DNA of 64,000 nucleotides, taken from Gonocerus acuteangulatus. Lineage: Eukaryota; Arthropoda; Insecta; Hemiptera; Coreidae. The stretch covers positions 148,075,975-148,139,974 of the forward strand of contig OX328123.1 in NCBI GenBank assembly GCA_946811695.1. The letters are read 5' to 3'. The position numbers and the translations under genes were made by a program. Shown in pieces: positions 46,290-57,365 of this stretch (its first letter is position 1; the number at the start of each line of letters is the position of its first letter). Under the pieces are notes generated by a model. The model was given only the letters and a program-made list of their open reading frames with translations, searched no databases and was not told the origin of the DNA.

Positions 46290-47180
46290 CCTGAAACCCG
46301 AACGGCCATATAAAGTTTTAAATGCGACACGGGAGTCGGGCGGAAGCTGAAAAAGACGGACTTACGTCAGAATTAAATGTAACAAAAAAATTATATATAT
46401 AATAACGACGAGGGTGCCTTTGAGCAAGGAACAGGATGAATCCGTAACTTGACCCTTAATCCACTCTTCCTCCCAAGAGGACGTATCCACTTACATCCGC
46501 GGATCTCCATTACAAACCATGACCAGCGATTAAACTGTTACGTTATATCAGCTGTCAAGACACAAGGTCTACCTGATTCAATTATTAATCTATAAATTAT
46601 TATAGAAATTGAATTAATTCTTCAAAATAAGTGAAATTTTCATTATTTAAAAATCATTTTTGTTTATTTACTGAAATACATTTGTTCACACAAAAAAATA
46701 AACATTTCTAGGTTTAATTTATTCATTTAAACTTTTTTCCTAATAAGTGTTTTAAAAATAATTACTCTTTTTTTTAGTTGAAAAATAGCAAAAAAAAAAA
46801 AACGAAAAAACTTTTTTCAAAAAAGTTTAAACCCTAAAAATTATGTTATAACTTTTACTTTTTCAAAGTAAAAATAAAAGTAAAAGTTAAAAAAATACAT
46901 TTTTAAAAATAAAAGTTAACAATTATTTTCTATCCCTGCATCCAGTGTACATTACTTTACAGAAATAACTGGTAAAGGAATGCAAAATACGAAAATTATT
47001 AAATTTACCATGTTACAATAAATAAATACATATTGTTTGTATAATATCTAATGTTGATATGTAATGTAAATATATTAACTAAGGCTTAAGTAGTACAACT
47101 GTAAATAACTTTGAAATAAAATTTTATCAGTGGACTGAAACAATTTTACTCAAATCGAATAATTTTCTTCTCTCCATTCA
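46290..47180. other. No gene recognised
   Basis: Very AT-rich. Imperfect inverted A/T-runs lie at 46730-46900 (TTTTTTCAAAAAAGTTTAAA type). Nothing else. Confidence 0.5.
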
Positions 47181-47181
47181 A

Positions 47182-47928
47182 ATCCCCAAAAAAACATAAA
47201 TGTGAAATAGAGGCCAAGTTCCTGCCCCCACAAAGAAACACTCCCTTCCTCAAAAATATCCCCTCCTAAAACCCCCCCCAAAAAACGCCTTACCATTCTA
47301 CACTCCAAAAAAGTAGTATGAGTTGGTGTATTAATTTAACCAAAAATATTTGCCAATACAAGAGATGATACAAGAAAGAAATGTCCAAGTTCATTACTTG
47401 GAAGACCTCATAGTTACTTACTAAGAACAGTAAAGACACTTCAACTGACCTTTAAAAACAACAATAAAAATACTTATATCCAGTTACTAAAATATCATTT
47501 TCCTCAACCAGGTATATTCTTAAACTTGGCAATGTTTTTTTTTGTGCCGAAATTATCTTTAGAGAAAAAATAAACAATGCCAAGTTTAAGAATATACCTG
47601 GTTGAGGAAAGTGTTATTTTAGTAACTGGATATAAGTATTTTTATTGTTGTTTTTAAAGGTCAGTTGAAGTGTCTTTACTGTTCTTAGTAAGTAACTATG
47701 AGGTCTTCCAAGTAATGAACTTGGACATTTCTTTCTTGTATCATCTCTTGTATTGGCAAATATTTTTGGTTGAATTAATACACCAACTCATACTACTTTT
47801 TTGGAGTGTAGAATGGTAAGGCGTTTTTGGGGGGGGGGGGTTAGGAGGGGATATTTTTGAGGAAGGGAGTGTTTCTTTGTGGGGGCAGGAACTTGGCCTC
47901 TATTTCACATTTATGTTTTTTTGGGGAT
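47182..47928. mobile_element. Near-perfect 747-bp palindrome (foldback element 1)
   Basis: The left arm 47182-47540 and right arm 47570-47928 are complementary over about 350 bp with only a few mismatches seen by eye (for example GGCAATG versus GGCATTG at the inner edge, and a different G/C-run length near 47270/47830). The central loop is ~30 bp. The ends read ATCCCCAAAAAAACATAAAT and its complement. The sequence GGCCAAGTTCCTGCCCCC lies ~30 bp inside each end. No ORF is convincing. Any transcript through it would fold into a very long hairpin. Confidence 0.92.
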
Positions 47929-48061
47929 CTCATTACTTTTTTCTAAGTATTAAATAGAATTTAGTTGCCGTATACCTACTGGCTTTTGTACTTCATATAA
48001 AACCAGGGTCTTTGGATTCTGCATAAGGTTCTCCTTACTGCTTGATATTTGATACCAATAA

Positions 48062-48346
48062 TCAACCTACATACATCTAATCACTAGACTAGAAAAGTTA
48101 GAAGCTTTTCCAGATGACATTACTCTTGAGGACAAATTGATTGCTCTCTTAACTAAACTATTACACTGTAAAACACAGGAACCTTATCCCGAGGATAAAG
48201 ATCACAATAGGGAAAGTGCAGAAGGCCTTCAAGAAAAATATGGGAACAAAGACGATACATTTTGGGTTTGTGATCCTAAACTTTGTAATTTAGAGGGCTC
48301 GACTTTGAAAAACTTAGTATCTGCTTTGAAGTATATTATGCAGTGA
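48062..48346 (+). CDS. Unrecognised open segment, possible exon
   Basis: The frame is open from 48062 to a TGA at 48344-48346. It reads LITRLEKLEAFPDDITLEDK, then LIALLTKLLHCKTQEPYPED, then the acidic and charged KDHNRESAEGLQEKYGNKDD and a tail TFWVCDPKLCNLEGSTLKNL ending VSALKYIMQ. The residue mix (balanced charge, one W, helices, two Cys four apart in CDPKLC) looks like real protein, unlike most frames here. There is no ATG upstream in frame, so it may be a terminal exon; an AG at 48086-48087 could serve as acceptor. I recognise no family. It lies between a palindrome and a dispersed repeat, so a transposon origin is also possible. Confidence 0.35.
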   Translation, partial: STYIHLITRLEKLEAFPDDITLEDKLIALLTKLLHCKTQEPYPEDKDHNRESAEGLQEKYGNKDDTFWVCDPKLCNLEGSTLKNLVSALKYIMQ

Positions 48347-48379
48347 ACCCCTACGACTTTATTTACTTCATTTAAGAAA

Positions 48380-49560
48380 GAAGTCACAACTGTTTTCGTT
48401 AAGATGCGTCGAAACGTTTTTTAAAACATCAAATATAGGTTCTCCTTACCAAGACGATTCATTTGATACCCCACATGATGGGTTTCAAAAGAAATGATGG
48501 CATTTCGATGGAACAAAAAGTACAAAACGTCATAGGTAATATGACACTCCCGTATCAAGACCTACCTGCGTGCCAAGTTTGGTCAAAATAGGCCAAACGG
48601 TGTGAATTTGTATACGGAAGAAACATACAGACAGACAGCTGACAGACCTTTTTTACCTAGCCTAGTGCATTCCCCGGGCCAAGGCCTACCTGTGTGCCAA
48701 GTTTGGTCAAAATCGGTCAAATGGTGTGAATTTGTGTAAGGAACAAACAGGCAGACAGACAACTGATAGACGATTTTGACTAGCCTATGACACTACCCGG
48801 ATAAAGACCGACATATGTGTCAAATTTTGTCAAAATCGGTCAAACGGTGTGTATTTGTATAAGGAACAAACAGACAGACAGCTGATAGACAATTTAACCT
48901 AGCCTAAGATTTTCCCCGTTTCAAGACCCATCTGAGTCCCAAGTTTGGTCAAAATCGGTCAAACGGTACGGATTTGTAAGAGGAACAAACATACAGACAG
49001 ACAGCTGGTATACGATTTTTACCGAGCCTATATGCGTCTAATTGTTTCTTAAAACATCAAATATAGGTTCTTCATACCGAGACAATTCATTTGATACCCC
49101 ACATCATGGGTTTCGGACGGAATGATGGGTTTCCGAATGAAGTACAAAACTGGAACGCCCTCGCCCTGGAACCGGAGTCAAACACAACTTTTCGCGATTT
49201 TTCGATTTTTTCCTTTAATAACGTCTTCATATCTATCTTCATGCAAAATTTCAAGTCTCTAGCATCATGGGAAGTGCCTAATAATTTTGATGAGTCAGTG
49301 AGTGACTGAGTCCTATAAATCCCGATTTTCGATCGCCTATATCTCAGAAACTATTCGATGTAGAATTATGAAAATTTCCAGTTTTACTCACATCTAGTAG
49401 TATAATTCCTGTGTAAAATTTCATAACTTTATCTTTACCTGGTTGAAATTTATGAGAAGGTAAAAATCGGCTCTAAGACCGCCTGTAATATACACACAGT
49501 ATGCTTAGGCCGGAACTTGGCCTGGCGCACTACCGTGCGCCTAGATAATATCTTTGAGGC
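48380..49560. repeat. Dispersed repeat X, copy 1, with ~115-bp internal tandem repeats
   Basis: It begins near AACATCAAATATAGGTTCTC and CATTTGATACCCCACATGAT. It holds four degenerate ~120-bp units (48540-49025) with CCAAGTTTGGTCAAAATCGG, CAAACGGTGTGAATTTGTAT and AACAAACAGACAGACAGC, repeats the first block at 49048, and ends near GGCGCACTACCGTGCGCC (about 49535-49552). The tandem unit is related to that of the Helitron at 50.5-51.4 kb. No coding potential is apparent. Confidence 0.75.
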
Positions 49561-49644
49561 TCTGTTGAGCTTCCTTTTCACAGCTGATACTAATGATTTA
49601 AGACATAACGTAGCCATAGTTCCTTTCTACAGGTACATATCGCG

Positions 49645-49790
49645 ATCTGGAGGCCCAGTGGCCGTGTGTGCTAAGGTGTGAGCACTTCGTGCTAATGGGT
49701 CGTGGGTTCGATTCCCACTATGGGTGGTGGCTTTTCTTTAGATAAAATTCTTAGTTAATAATAAATGGACAGTGAAATTTAAATAAATAA
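49645..49790 (+). mobile_element. tRNA-derived SINE, type 2
   Basis: GGCCCAGTGGCCGTGTGTGC (A-box region, ~49650) and GTGGGTTCGATTCCCACTAT (B box, ~49700) at tRNA-like spacing, then GGGTGGTGGCTTTTCTTTAG and an A-rich end. It matches the minus copy at 24.83-25.0 kb. Confidence 0.75.
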
Positions 49791-49857
49791 ATATAACATT
49801 AAACATGTGTTCGTAGTTCAAATACTTTTTTGATTGAATTTCCGCTTTCTTAATTAT

Positions 49858-50445
49858 TGAGACGCAAGCCAAAAGGAAACTAAAATCAAAAACTAACGTT
49901 GAAAAAAAAAGGCCAAATTCCAGGCCCCTCCCAAAAACATTTTGCCTATGAAAGTTATGATATCATAGTATTGTGCCAAATTTTAGGCTCTTAATACCTT
50001 GTCAAGGAGCTAATGATACCCTCTCGCTTATTTGTGCAATTCCAACTTGGCCAGTTTTCGTAAGATGATGGCCACTACAACGAATGGATTTATTACAAAC
50101 TGTCTGGCATTTAAAGATTCACGTTCTTAGGGTAATGATTCAGTATAATTATAAGCTATTTGATGACTTAAAACAATCGGGTTTGTATGAACTCTATGAA
50201 TGTTAAAGCGGCCACGGCCGCATGAAAGTTAACGAAAGCTGGCCAAGTTGGAATTGCACAAATAAGTTAGAGGGTATAATTAGGTTATGATATCATATCT
50301 TTCATAGGCAAACTGTTTTTTCGAAGGGCCTGGAACTTGGCCATTTTTTTTCCAACATTAGTTTTTTTGGGGGGATATCAATACTTTTTGTAAGTTAATT
50401 TTGACTTGGCGCCGTCGATTTTTGGCTTGAGAAGAGACGCGGGGA
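49858..50445. mobile_element. Palindromic element, ~590 bp (foldback element 2)
   Basis: The left arm from GAGACGCAAGCCAAAA to about 50065 pairs imperfectly with about 50215-50445. Matching blocks include CTTATTTGTGCAATTCCAAC (left, 50030) and its complement at ~50250, and GCCTATGAAAGTTATGATAT against its complement at ~50305. The end region AGTTCCAGGCCC with CCCCCCAAAAAAACTAATGT resembles the end of the palindrome at 47.18 kb, so both belong to one family. The arms are more diverged than in element 1. Confidence 0.8.
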
Positions 50446-50510
50446 CGTAAACTATGTTTTATTATTCCATCTACTTTTAATCGTGTTGGTATTTTATTTT
50501 TATATCATTA

Positions 50511-51366
50511 CTAGCTATTACCCGGCGTGCCATGCTACACCTACTTTCTGCATCTAGAAAATCAAAAATAAATTAGAAACCAAACAAGTAATATTAAAAT
50601 AACGCAAATCTGTAACTGTTCAGGTTCACAGTTTCGAACCCGACCTCCGAACTGTGAGTTCTAGACTACTTTGACCTAGCCTATGACTCTCCCAGGATCA
50701 AGACCATTTGCCAAGTTTCATCAAAATCTGTCAAACGGTGTGAATTTGTATAACGAACAAACGTACAGACAGACCGCTGATAGATGATTTTATCCTAACC
50801 TATGCCACTTGACGTATCACGACCTACCTGTGTGCCAAATTTGATCAAACGGTGTGGATTTGTATAAGGAACAAACGTACAGACAGACCGCTGATAGATG
50901 ATTTTAACCTAACCTATGCCACTTGACGTATCACGACCTACCTGTGTCAAATTTGATCAAACGGTGTGGATTTGTATAAGGAACAAACGTACAGACAGAC
51001 CGCTGATAGATGATTTTATCCTAACCTATGCCACTTGACGTATCACGACCTACCTGTGTCAAATTTGATCAAACGGTGTGGATTTGTATAAGGAACAAAC
51101 GTACAGACAGACCGCTGATAGATGATTTTATCCTAACCTATGCCACTTGACGTATCACGACCTACCTGTGTGCCAAATTTGAATAAACGGTGTGGATTTG
51201 TATAAGGAACAAACGTACAGACAGACCGCTGATAGATGATTTTATCCTAACCTATGCCACTTGACGTATCACGACCTACCTGTGCCAAATTTGATCAAAC
51301 GGTGTGGATTTGTATAAGGAACAAACAGGCAAGCAAACAAAGAGCTGATTTTTATGTAAATATAGA
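50511..51366 (-). mobile_element. Non-autonomous Helitron with internal tandem repeats
   Basis: On the minus strand it starts TCTATATTTACATAAAAATC (51366 leftwards) and ends GGGTAATAGCTAG (50511). The 5' TC and 3' CTAG ends are flanked by A and T, the canonical Helitron insertion between A and T. TAACAGCTAGT-type 3' ends are common in animal Helitrons. Most of the 856 bp is a tandem array (about 50690-51345) of roughly six ~112-114-bp units carrying CCACTTGACGTATCACGACC and AACAAACGTACAGACAGACC. No Rep/helicase is present. The subterminal stem is short (GGC/GCC). Confidence 0.75.
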
Positions 51367-51439
51367 TAATGTCTTTTATTCTGATCATTATTCAAAAATG
51401 TCCTTGTTATACATTTATTAATTTCAAGTCTAACGTCAC

Positions 51440-52040
51440 CTTATCGATGTTAAATATTTCTTAAAAGATCAAATATAGGTTTTCTATACGGAGAGGAGTC
51501 ATTTGATACCTTACATGATAGGTTTCGGATGGAATGATGGGTTTCCGAAGGAACAACAAGAACAAAACGAACACCCCTCCCCCTCCCCGGAAGCGGAGTC
51601 AAACACAACTATTCAGGATTTTTCGATTTTTGCCAATAATTAACTAACGCCCTAATGTCTATCATCCTGCAAAATTTCAAGTCTCTAGCTTCTTGGGATG
51701 TGCTTAATAATTTTGATAAGTCAGTGAGTGAGTCCTATCAATTCTAATTTTTCTTCGCCTATATCTCAGAATGGAATGGAATGGAATGGAATGAATTAAA
51801 GGACGAACAACTTACTGTTTTAATCGTCCTGTATATCTCAGAAACAATTTAATGTAGAATTATGAAACTTTTCAATATTACTAAAATTTACTAGTATAAT
51901 ACCTGTGTAAAATTTCATAAGTTTATCTTTAACTGGTTTAAAGTTATAAGAAGGTAAAAATCGGTTCTCATACCCCGTGTAGTATACACACAGCTTGCGT
52001 TGGCTGCAACTTGGCCTGGCGCACTACAGTGCGGGTAAGT
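51440..52040. repeat. Dispersed repeat X, copy 2, with a 72-bp insertion
   Basis: It matches repeat X at 48.4-49.55 kb without the internal tandem units: GATCAAATATAGGTTTTCTA, CATTTGATACCTTACATGAT, CAAGTCTCTAGCTTCTTGGG, and ending near GGCGCACTACAGTGCG (about 52019-52034). A 72-bp stretch (51770-51841) is inserted, flanked by the direct repeat TATATCTCAG. It begins with four GGAAT-type pentamers and contains AAAGGACGAACAACTTACTG. Confidence 0.75.
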
Positions 52041-52119
52041 ATATTTTCTAAAGTAAAAGACTCCTTCATCAAGCTTATTGGTGTGGTATCGTTTATGGTA
52101 CCCAATTAGCCGATTTTAA

Positions 52120-52126
<7 letters not shown>

Positions 52127-52200
<74 letters not shown>
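52127..52200. repeat. (TA)n microsatellite
   Basis: About 37 TA units. Confidence 0.95.
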
Positions 52201-52202
<2 letters not shown>

Positions 52203-52204
52203 GT

Positions 52205-53685
52205 TTGATTTCTTCGTAGGAAGAGGAAATTGCTTCTACGAAAGGCGAGTAAGGGAGATGGCGAGAGGTAGAGCTTTTAGACCGTAGAAGAGGCGAGGTA
52301 GTTGGAGCCGTGACAAGCTAGTGTAGGTGTATTTACGGTGTTAATCTGAAGTGGCAGGCTATAGGTTGAAGAGAGATAATGATGCGTTATGTAGCGGAAG
52401 GCACATCCCGACCGATGTTCAACCATACCACGATAAGCCCTTCCATGAAATACTGGAGTAGGGATGAAGTTAAACAGTACTCCACAGCACAACCCCTATA
52501 ACCGGGCGTCTTCCTCTTATCTAAGGGAGGCCTCCATACTCCAACCAGCTTAGTAGTATACTCTAATTATATATGTACGTTCAAGCTGACCTCTGGAGAA
52601 TCCTATGCGGGTATTAATACCACAATCCCTTACTAACCTAGCACAGCTTAGCTGATTCTAAGCACATTAATATTACGTTCTCATGTAGAAAACGGCAGGA
52701 ATTGGTTTTAAAAATTGTTTAAGAGAACACTTCATATGGATTGACCCATATGAAAAAAATAGGTAATAAGATTATTAACTATTTTTACCAAGTTGTGTTT
52801 TTTTTTTCATCATTGAATGAGCCATTTTTAATATCTCGGGTTTTTTTCTCGATTTTTTCTGCTCCTTAAAATGCTGCATCTACAGCAATATCTATACGTA
52901 AAAAAAACGGTATAAAATAATCGGGAATTTTTTGAATACTTTTTAATGTAAATTCAATTAGTAAGCGTTTAACGCATAGTCATTTTTTAAATAAATAATT
53001 GGTCAGATTTTACAGAGATTATTTGGAGAGATAGATTGAAGACTGGAAAGTAATTCTGAGCAAACTGTGACGATGACCGTTAGGAAGAAAGCGGCTTCAA
53101 CTGACAATGAAAGCTCTTCCAACTTCAAAGATAAAATTGGCCTATTCAAAACCTTGAAGATTTAATGGCTTCCCTAAACCCTAAACCAAAAGCTACACTT
53201 CTTTTGTCTCTTCTCTGACGTTAGCTCCTCTGTCTTTTGAAGGCAGTCTTGGATTACTTGCCAACTGAAGATCAAAAAGTTGTTATTTATAAAAACACTT
53301 TACTCTCTATATTAGTTGTTTTATAAACGTTTGTTGTACAAAGATGCAATTGGAGGAATCTTCAAATATTTAAATAGCGGGAAATTCTTGCTAAAAAATA
53401 CAAATGCGTTGGATAAAAAAAATATCTACAATTTCAAGAATTTATTGAGAAAAGATACTCGGCTGTTAAAATTGTGAAGAGGGTCGATAAAGATCAATAA
53501 AACAACATTTTTTCAAAATATAAATGAGTTATGTTTTCTAATGTATCGGCTTGAATCATCAGGAGTATAAATAATAATGGAAAGAATAATTAATGTTAAA
53601 AATGATACATATAAAAAAATAGTTAATAATATCAGAAGATGAACTTGTGCTACAATAACTGATTATATTATAATTAAGTGTATAC
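52205..53685. other. No gene recognised
   Basis: A G+C-richer block (52220-52560) has a 71-codon minus frame (52277-52492) that I do not recognise. The rest is AT-rich. Confidence 0.45.
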
Positions 53686-53689
53686 ACTC

Positions 53690-54640
53690 CCTCTATAGCG
53701 GTGGAAACCCGCTTAATTAACGTTTAATTAACTTTGGTACTAAAATCATTCGTCTAATTCGATAGGTCAAGTTCTTTAACCAGCATAATCCTTCATCCGG
53801 AATATGGCGTTTGGAACGAAATTTGTGCAAAAAAAATCGGAATGCTTACGTTTTTTGAGTTCATATGCATGTTGGTACTCGTTTTATAGGTTTCTTGACG
53901 TATAAATATCAAACGTCCGACTCGAAGGAACTGCATCGTGTTAGCGCGGTTCCGTTCTTATCCCTAATGTCATTTGGAAAGGTTCAAATAGAAACAGTAA
54001 TCATTTTGGTTAGACCTTTCGTGAAATAATTTATGACCCAAAATAGGTCACGGTTGCATACCTCATACCTGACATAGAAAAATGAGTCCCTGGCCTTGTC
54101 GATGTTCGCTCCAGAAACAAACTACTAACTGTTTCTTATTTCTTTTACTAAAATACTAATTTTACAGATAAATGCAATTTAAATAAGAAAAAAATCTATT
54201 AAAAGCTGATTTAAACAAAGACGAAAACCTGTTCAAAAGAACCAAACAAACACATTTGAAGTTTTAAGCACTTATTTCTCCGTTTGACATCGCCTAATCG
54301 AAAATTGCTTCAGAATCTTTTTTGTAGAGCATTTAGTAAGTTTCGAAAAGTAGCCTTCCGCTTATACATTTTTGTTATATAATCAATAAAGTCCGACTCG
54401 CAGGATCTGGGTCATCTTAGTGTTGTTCCGTTCATATCCCTAGTGTCATTAGCAAAGGAGTAGAAGTAGTTTTTGGTAGGTTTTGACTTTTCGTGAAAAA
54501 TATAAAATGTCATCTCAAAGAGAAGGAAAATTTAAGGCGCCACAACAGGAAACTGATAGTGTTCTAAGCGGAAATGACTCGCCCCATATTCTTGACGTTC
54601 TCTATGGGAAACAATATTACCAATACGTTTCTCATTTACT
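53690..54640. mobile_element. Cluster of three partial family A copies
   Basis: A plus-oriented interior fragment (53725-53904: GGTACTAAAATCATTCGTC, GGTCAAGTTCTTTAACCAGC) runs into a minus-oriented copy that starts GTCCGACTCG at 53906 and reads to about 54368. A third starts again with GTCCGACTCGCAGGATCTGG at 54392 and fades by 54640. The head-to-tail restart and the inversion indicate repeated insertion or rearrangement within the family. Confidence 0.7.
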
Positions 54641-54644
54641 TTAT

Positions 54645-55265
54645 TAAAAGATTAATTTTTTTATATGCCGTAAGGCGAGTTGGGTACATGTCAAGCGGTC
54701 TCTTAAACGCTTAATTACATTAAAGAAAATAGAATTTTCGAAACTAGTGGTATTTTCGATAGTCTAACTCTATAAATATTTACACTTTCAAGCTAACGAA
54801 TGTGACGCATTCGACATTATGCATTGTACTAATTCTTTAGCATTAGTGACATCTACAAATCAAAGTAACAAATATACCATTTTCTTTAGTTTGCCACGGT
54901 CTCAAAAGTATGACAATTAGGAGCAAACTAGCAACCGAACATTGACGAAGTAACATATTGAAAAATGGTTATATTAGATACTTTATTTAAGGTATTTCCA
55001 GCAATTCTAAAGTGGCTAGAGTTTCAAAAATTTGCGACAAGCCGTACCGTCCATAATGGAAGAGTAATAAACAAGATTTTGCATATTCGATCGTTTGACA
55101 TGGTAGGGACGACATCATGAAGAATCTTTCCTGGATTTAATATTCACTCTCAAAATTTAAATTTATGGACCACAAAATGAAATGTAAAATCACAATAGAC
55201 CTCAACACTACTTAATATGCCTAATAATCTGCATTGGTTCGAAACTTCGCCAATATAGATTTATG
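54645..55265. other. No gene recognised
   Basis: AT-rich, nothing identifiable. Confidence 0.5.
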
Positions 55266-55270
55266 TTTTA

Positions 55271-55430
55271 ACCCTTTAAGGCGCAATTATCGGAAAAAAC
55301 ATTAAAAATCAAGTCATGCAAAAGACTCCTTTTGGTTGCTAAAACACACCCCAGAGCCCATTTATTGCAAAATCAACTTTCAACTTTTTTTTTTAAAACG
55401 GCCTAAGCCGTTTGTGCGCTTTAAGGGTCA
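55271..55430 (+). mobile_element. Small MITE, copy 1 (piggyBac-like ends)
   Basis: TTAACCCTTTAAGGCGCAAT at the left is matched inverted by GTGCGCTTTAAGGGTCAA at the right. The TTAA at the left end and the CCCTTTAAG core suggest a piggyBac-type MITE, though the right TTAA is mutated to TCAA. The interior has the palindrome ACGGCCTAAGCCGT. A second copy in the opposite orientation is at 56172-56335. Confidence 0.6.
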
Positions 55431-55434
55431 ATGT

Positions 55435-56165
55435 AATGTGTACTTGAATGCAAACCCGCACGACACAGGTCTAGGCATTTCCCACGTTGCGGCCGCGATC
55501 TTTCGCGCTTATAAAGGAATTTCTTACATGTGTTTGTTGCCTTATCCTCTGGATTCTTTGCTTACTTATTTTCTGAATTTCTATAATATTTGATCATTAG
55601 CCTGTTTACTCAAATTAAAATTTGCGAAGAAATATTTTTACTCTTTGAGATATTTATAATTACATAAAGCAGTAAGGAAATAAATAAACTGTGATAAAAT
55701 GAACTGTGAAACATTCCATTCTCCTAGGCATAAATTAGGATGTGGTTTCTCGCTCTTCCTGGCGTAAATATCCATATTTAATGCATATCCTGTCTCACTA
55801 CAGCACAAAACCCATACTTTCGTCTAAAAAATTATCAATAACATCCTAAAACATAGAAAGATAAAGTAACAAGCAATAGTATTTCATATAGATATACGAA
55901 TTTTTCACGTACATTGTTGAAGGTAGATGTGCTTCAGTGTAAGGAAATCACTGATAACGCTTCAGAGGGTGAAGCGAGTTTGGGTACGCTAGGTGCCATA
56001 AGACGACAGTACCGTTATGTGGGCTGCCAAGGAGTAGAAAGGAGCTGGAAGGGTTTTAAATAGTTTTAACAGTCCCAGGATATCTATTAGAGCAACAAGC
56101 TACTAGAATCGGCGCTGCGAACGAATTTTTAAACTTACGACGGCTTAAGCCGTCTCTACCCCTTA
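55435..56165. other. Sequence between two inverted MITE copies; no gene
   Basis: No recognisable ORF motif. The plus ORF 55336-55593 starts inside the MITE. A short palindrome GACGGCTTAAGCCGTC lies at 56138-56153. Confidence 0.5.
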
Positions 56166-56171
56166 AAGGGT

Positions 56172-56335
56172 TAAAGCGCACAAACGGCTCAGGCCGTTAA
56201 AAAAAAATAATTAAAAAGTTTAATTTTTCAATAAATGGGCTATGGGGTGTGTTTTAGCAACCATAAGGAGTCATTTTTTTGCATGAGTTGTTTTTTAATT
56301 TGTTTTCTGATGATTGAGCCTTAAAGGGTTAAGAA
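56172..56335 (-). mobile_element. Small MITE, copy 2
   Basis: The inverse of 55271-55430: GCGCACAAACGGCTCAGGCC at the left, CATAAGGAGTCATTTTTTTG in the interior, and GAGCCTTAAAGGGTTAA at the right. About 85-90% similar by eye. Together the two could pair as arms of a 1.06-kb inverted repeat. Confidence 0.65.
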
Positions 56336-56339
56336 GTGG

Positions 56340-57360
56340 TAAGTTGCTTGAGCATTTTTAATTTTTTTCATTTTTTTATACGTTTTTACTACACAAACGG
56401 GAGGTTCAAAACACATTGGAGTTCGAAAATTGAGGAATTCAGCTTTTTATAAATTAAAAAAACCATGAAGGAGAAATTTATCAGAGATGATATTTTTTTT
56501 AGTAGTTAAAAATCACTGGGTACTCACATATTATAGAGTTTCAGCATTGACAACTCAATCCTTAACTTTTTATGAGTTTTTTAGATTTTTAAATTTTTGT
56601 CAAGTTTAAGGCTGCACATTTCAGGTGGGACTGGATAAAAATCCATGATTTTAGACATAATGTAGTCCTGTATAATATCAAAGTAGAGTAAAAATATCAT
56701 CATTAATATTTGACTCTGAACCAAGTTATGAATTTTACATTTAATCCAATAACATGCGGTCATACAGTTTTTTTTATTTATTTATTTTTTATTTTTTTAT
56801 TTTTTATTTCTGAATTTCACACAAAAGCAATGTTCCAGTGGACGAACCCTGCTGGTTTATGAACTTCACCTTTCAATTTAGAAAAATAGTTTTTTTTTCC
56901 AAATTTAATGATCGGAGAATGACCCAAAATCACAACTATTATACTTGTGTAGATTAAGATCAATAACTAATAGCCAGAATTAGCAGAAATGTCAATTCGC
57001 GGAAATGGCTGTACATGTTTCCTATTCTCACAAACCTTTTCATCTCTAGATGCCTCATCAGGAGCCTAAAAAAAAGGAAAGCCTAATGGAACGTAGGCGA
57101 ATCTTAGGCTGCAAAGGCCACATTGAGTATATTAACAATTTTTTCTACTTGCACACTTTGATACGATATGGATATGACAATTTTGTGTGTCAAGTTTCAA
57201 TGACATTTTCGGCAAAAAAAAAAAAAAAAAAAAAAAATCATTATAATCTATTCTGTTTGTTTACTGAACCCAAATCCCGTTACTGCAAATACGCTCTGTT
57301 AAACGATCTTAACTCACGATGCCTAACGCTCCAAGCACCAGATCGGTGCGTTTACAAATA
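56340..57360. other. No gene recognised; decayed family A trace at ~56815-56895
   Basis: TTCCAGTGGACGAACCCTGC followed by TGGTTTATGAACTTCACCTT is a decayed minus-strand piece of family A. A ~23-nt A run lies at 57215-57237. Nothing else recognised. Confidence 0.45.
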
Positions 57361-57365
57361 AAACA

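Noticed and set aside
47182..47928. Conventional microRNA gene
   Set aside because: The palindrome arms are ~350 bp and nearly perfect, far longer than a pre-miRNA. It fits a foldback or hairpin-siRNA source better.
49533..49556. Helitron 3' end (hairpin GGCGCAC/GTGCGCC followed by CTAG) for repeat X
   Set aside because: The base after CTAG is A rather than T, there is no spacer between hairpin and CTAG, and copy 2 at 52.03 kb lacks the CTAG.
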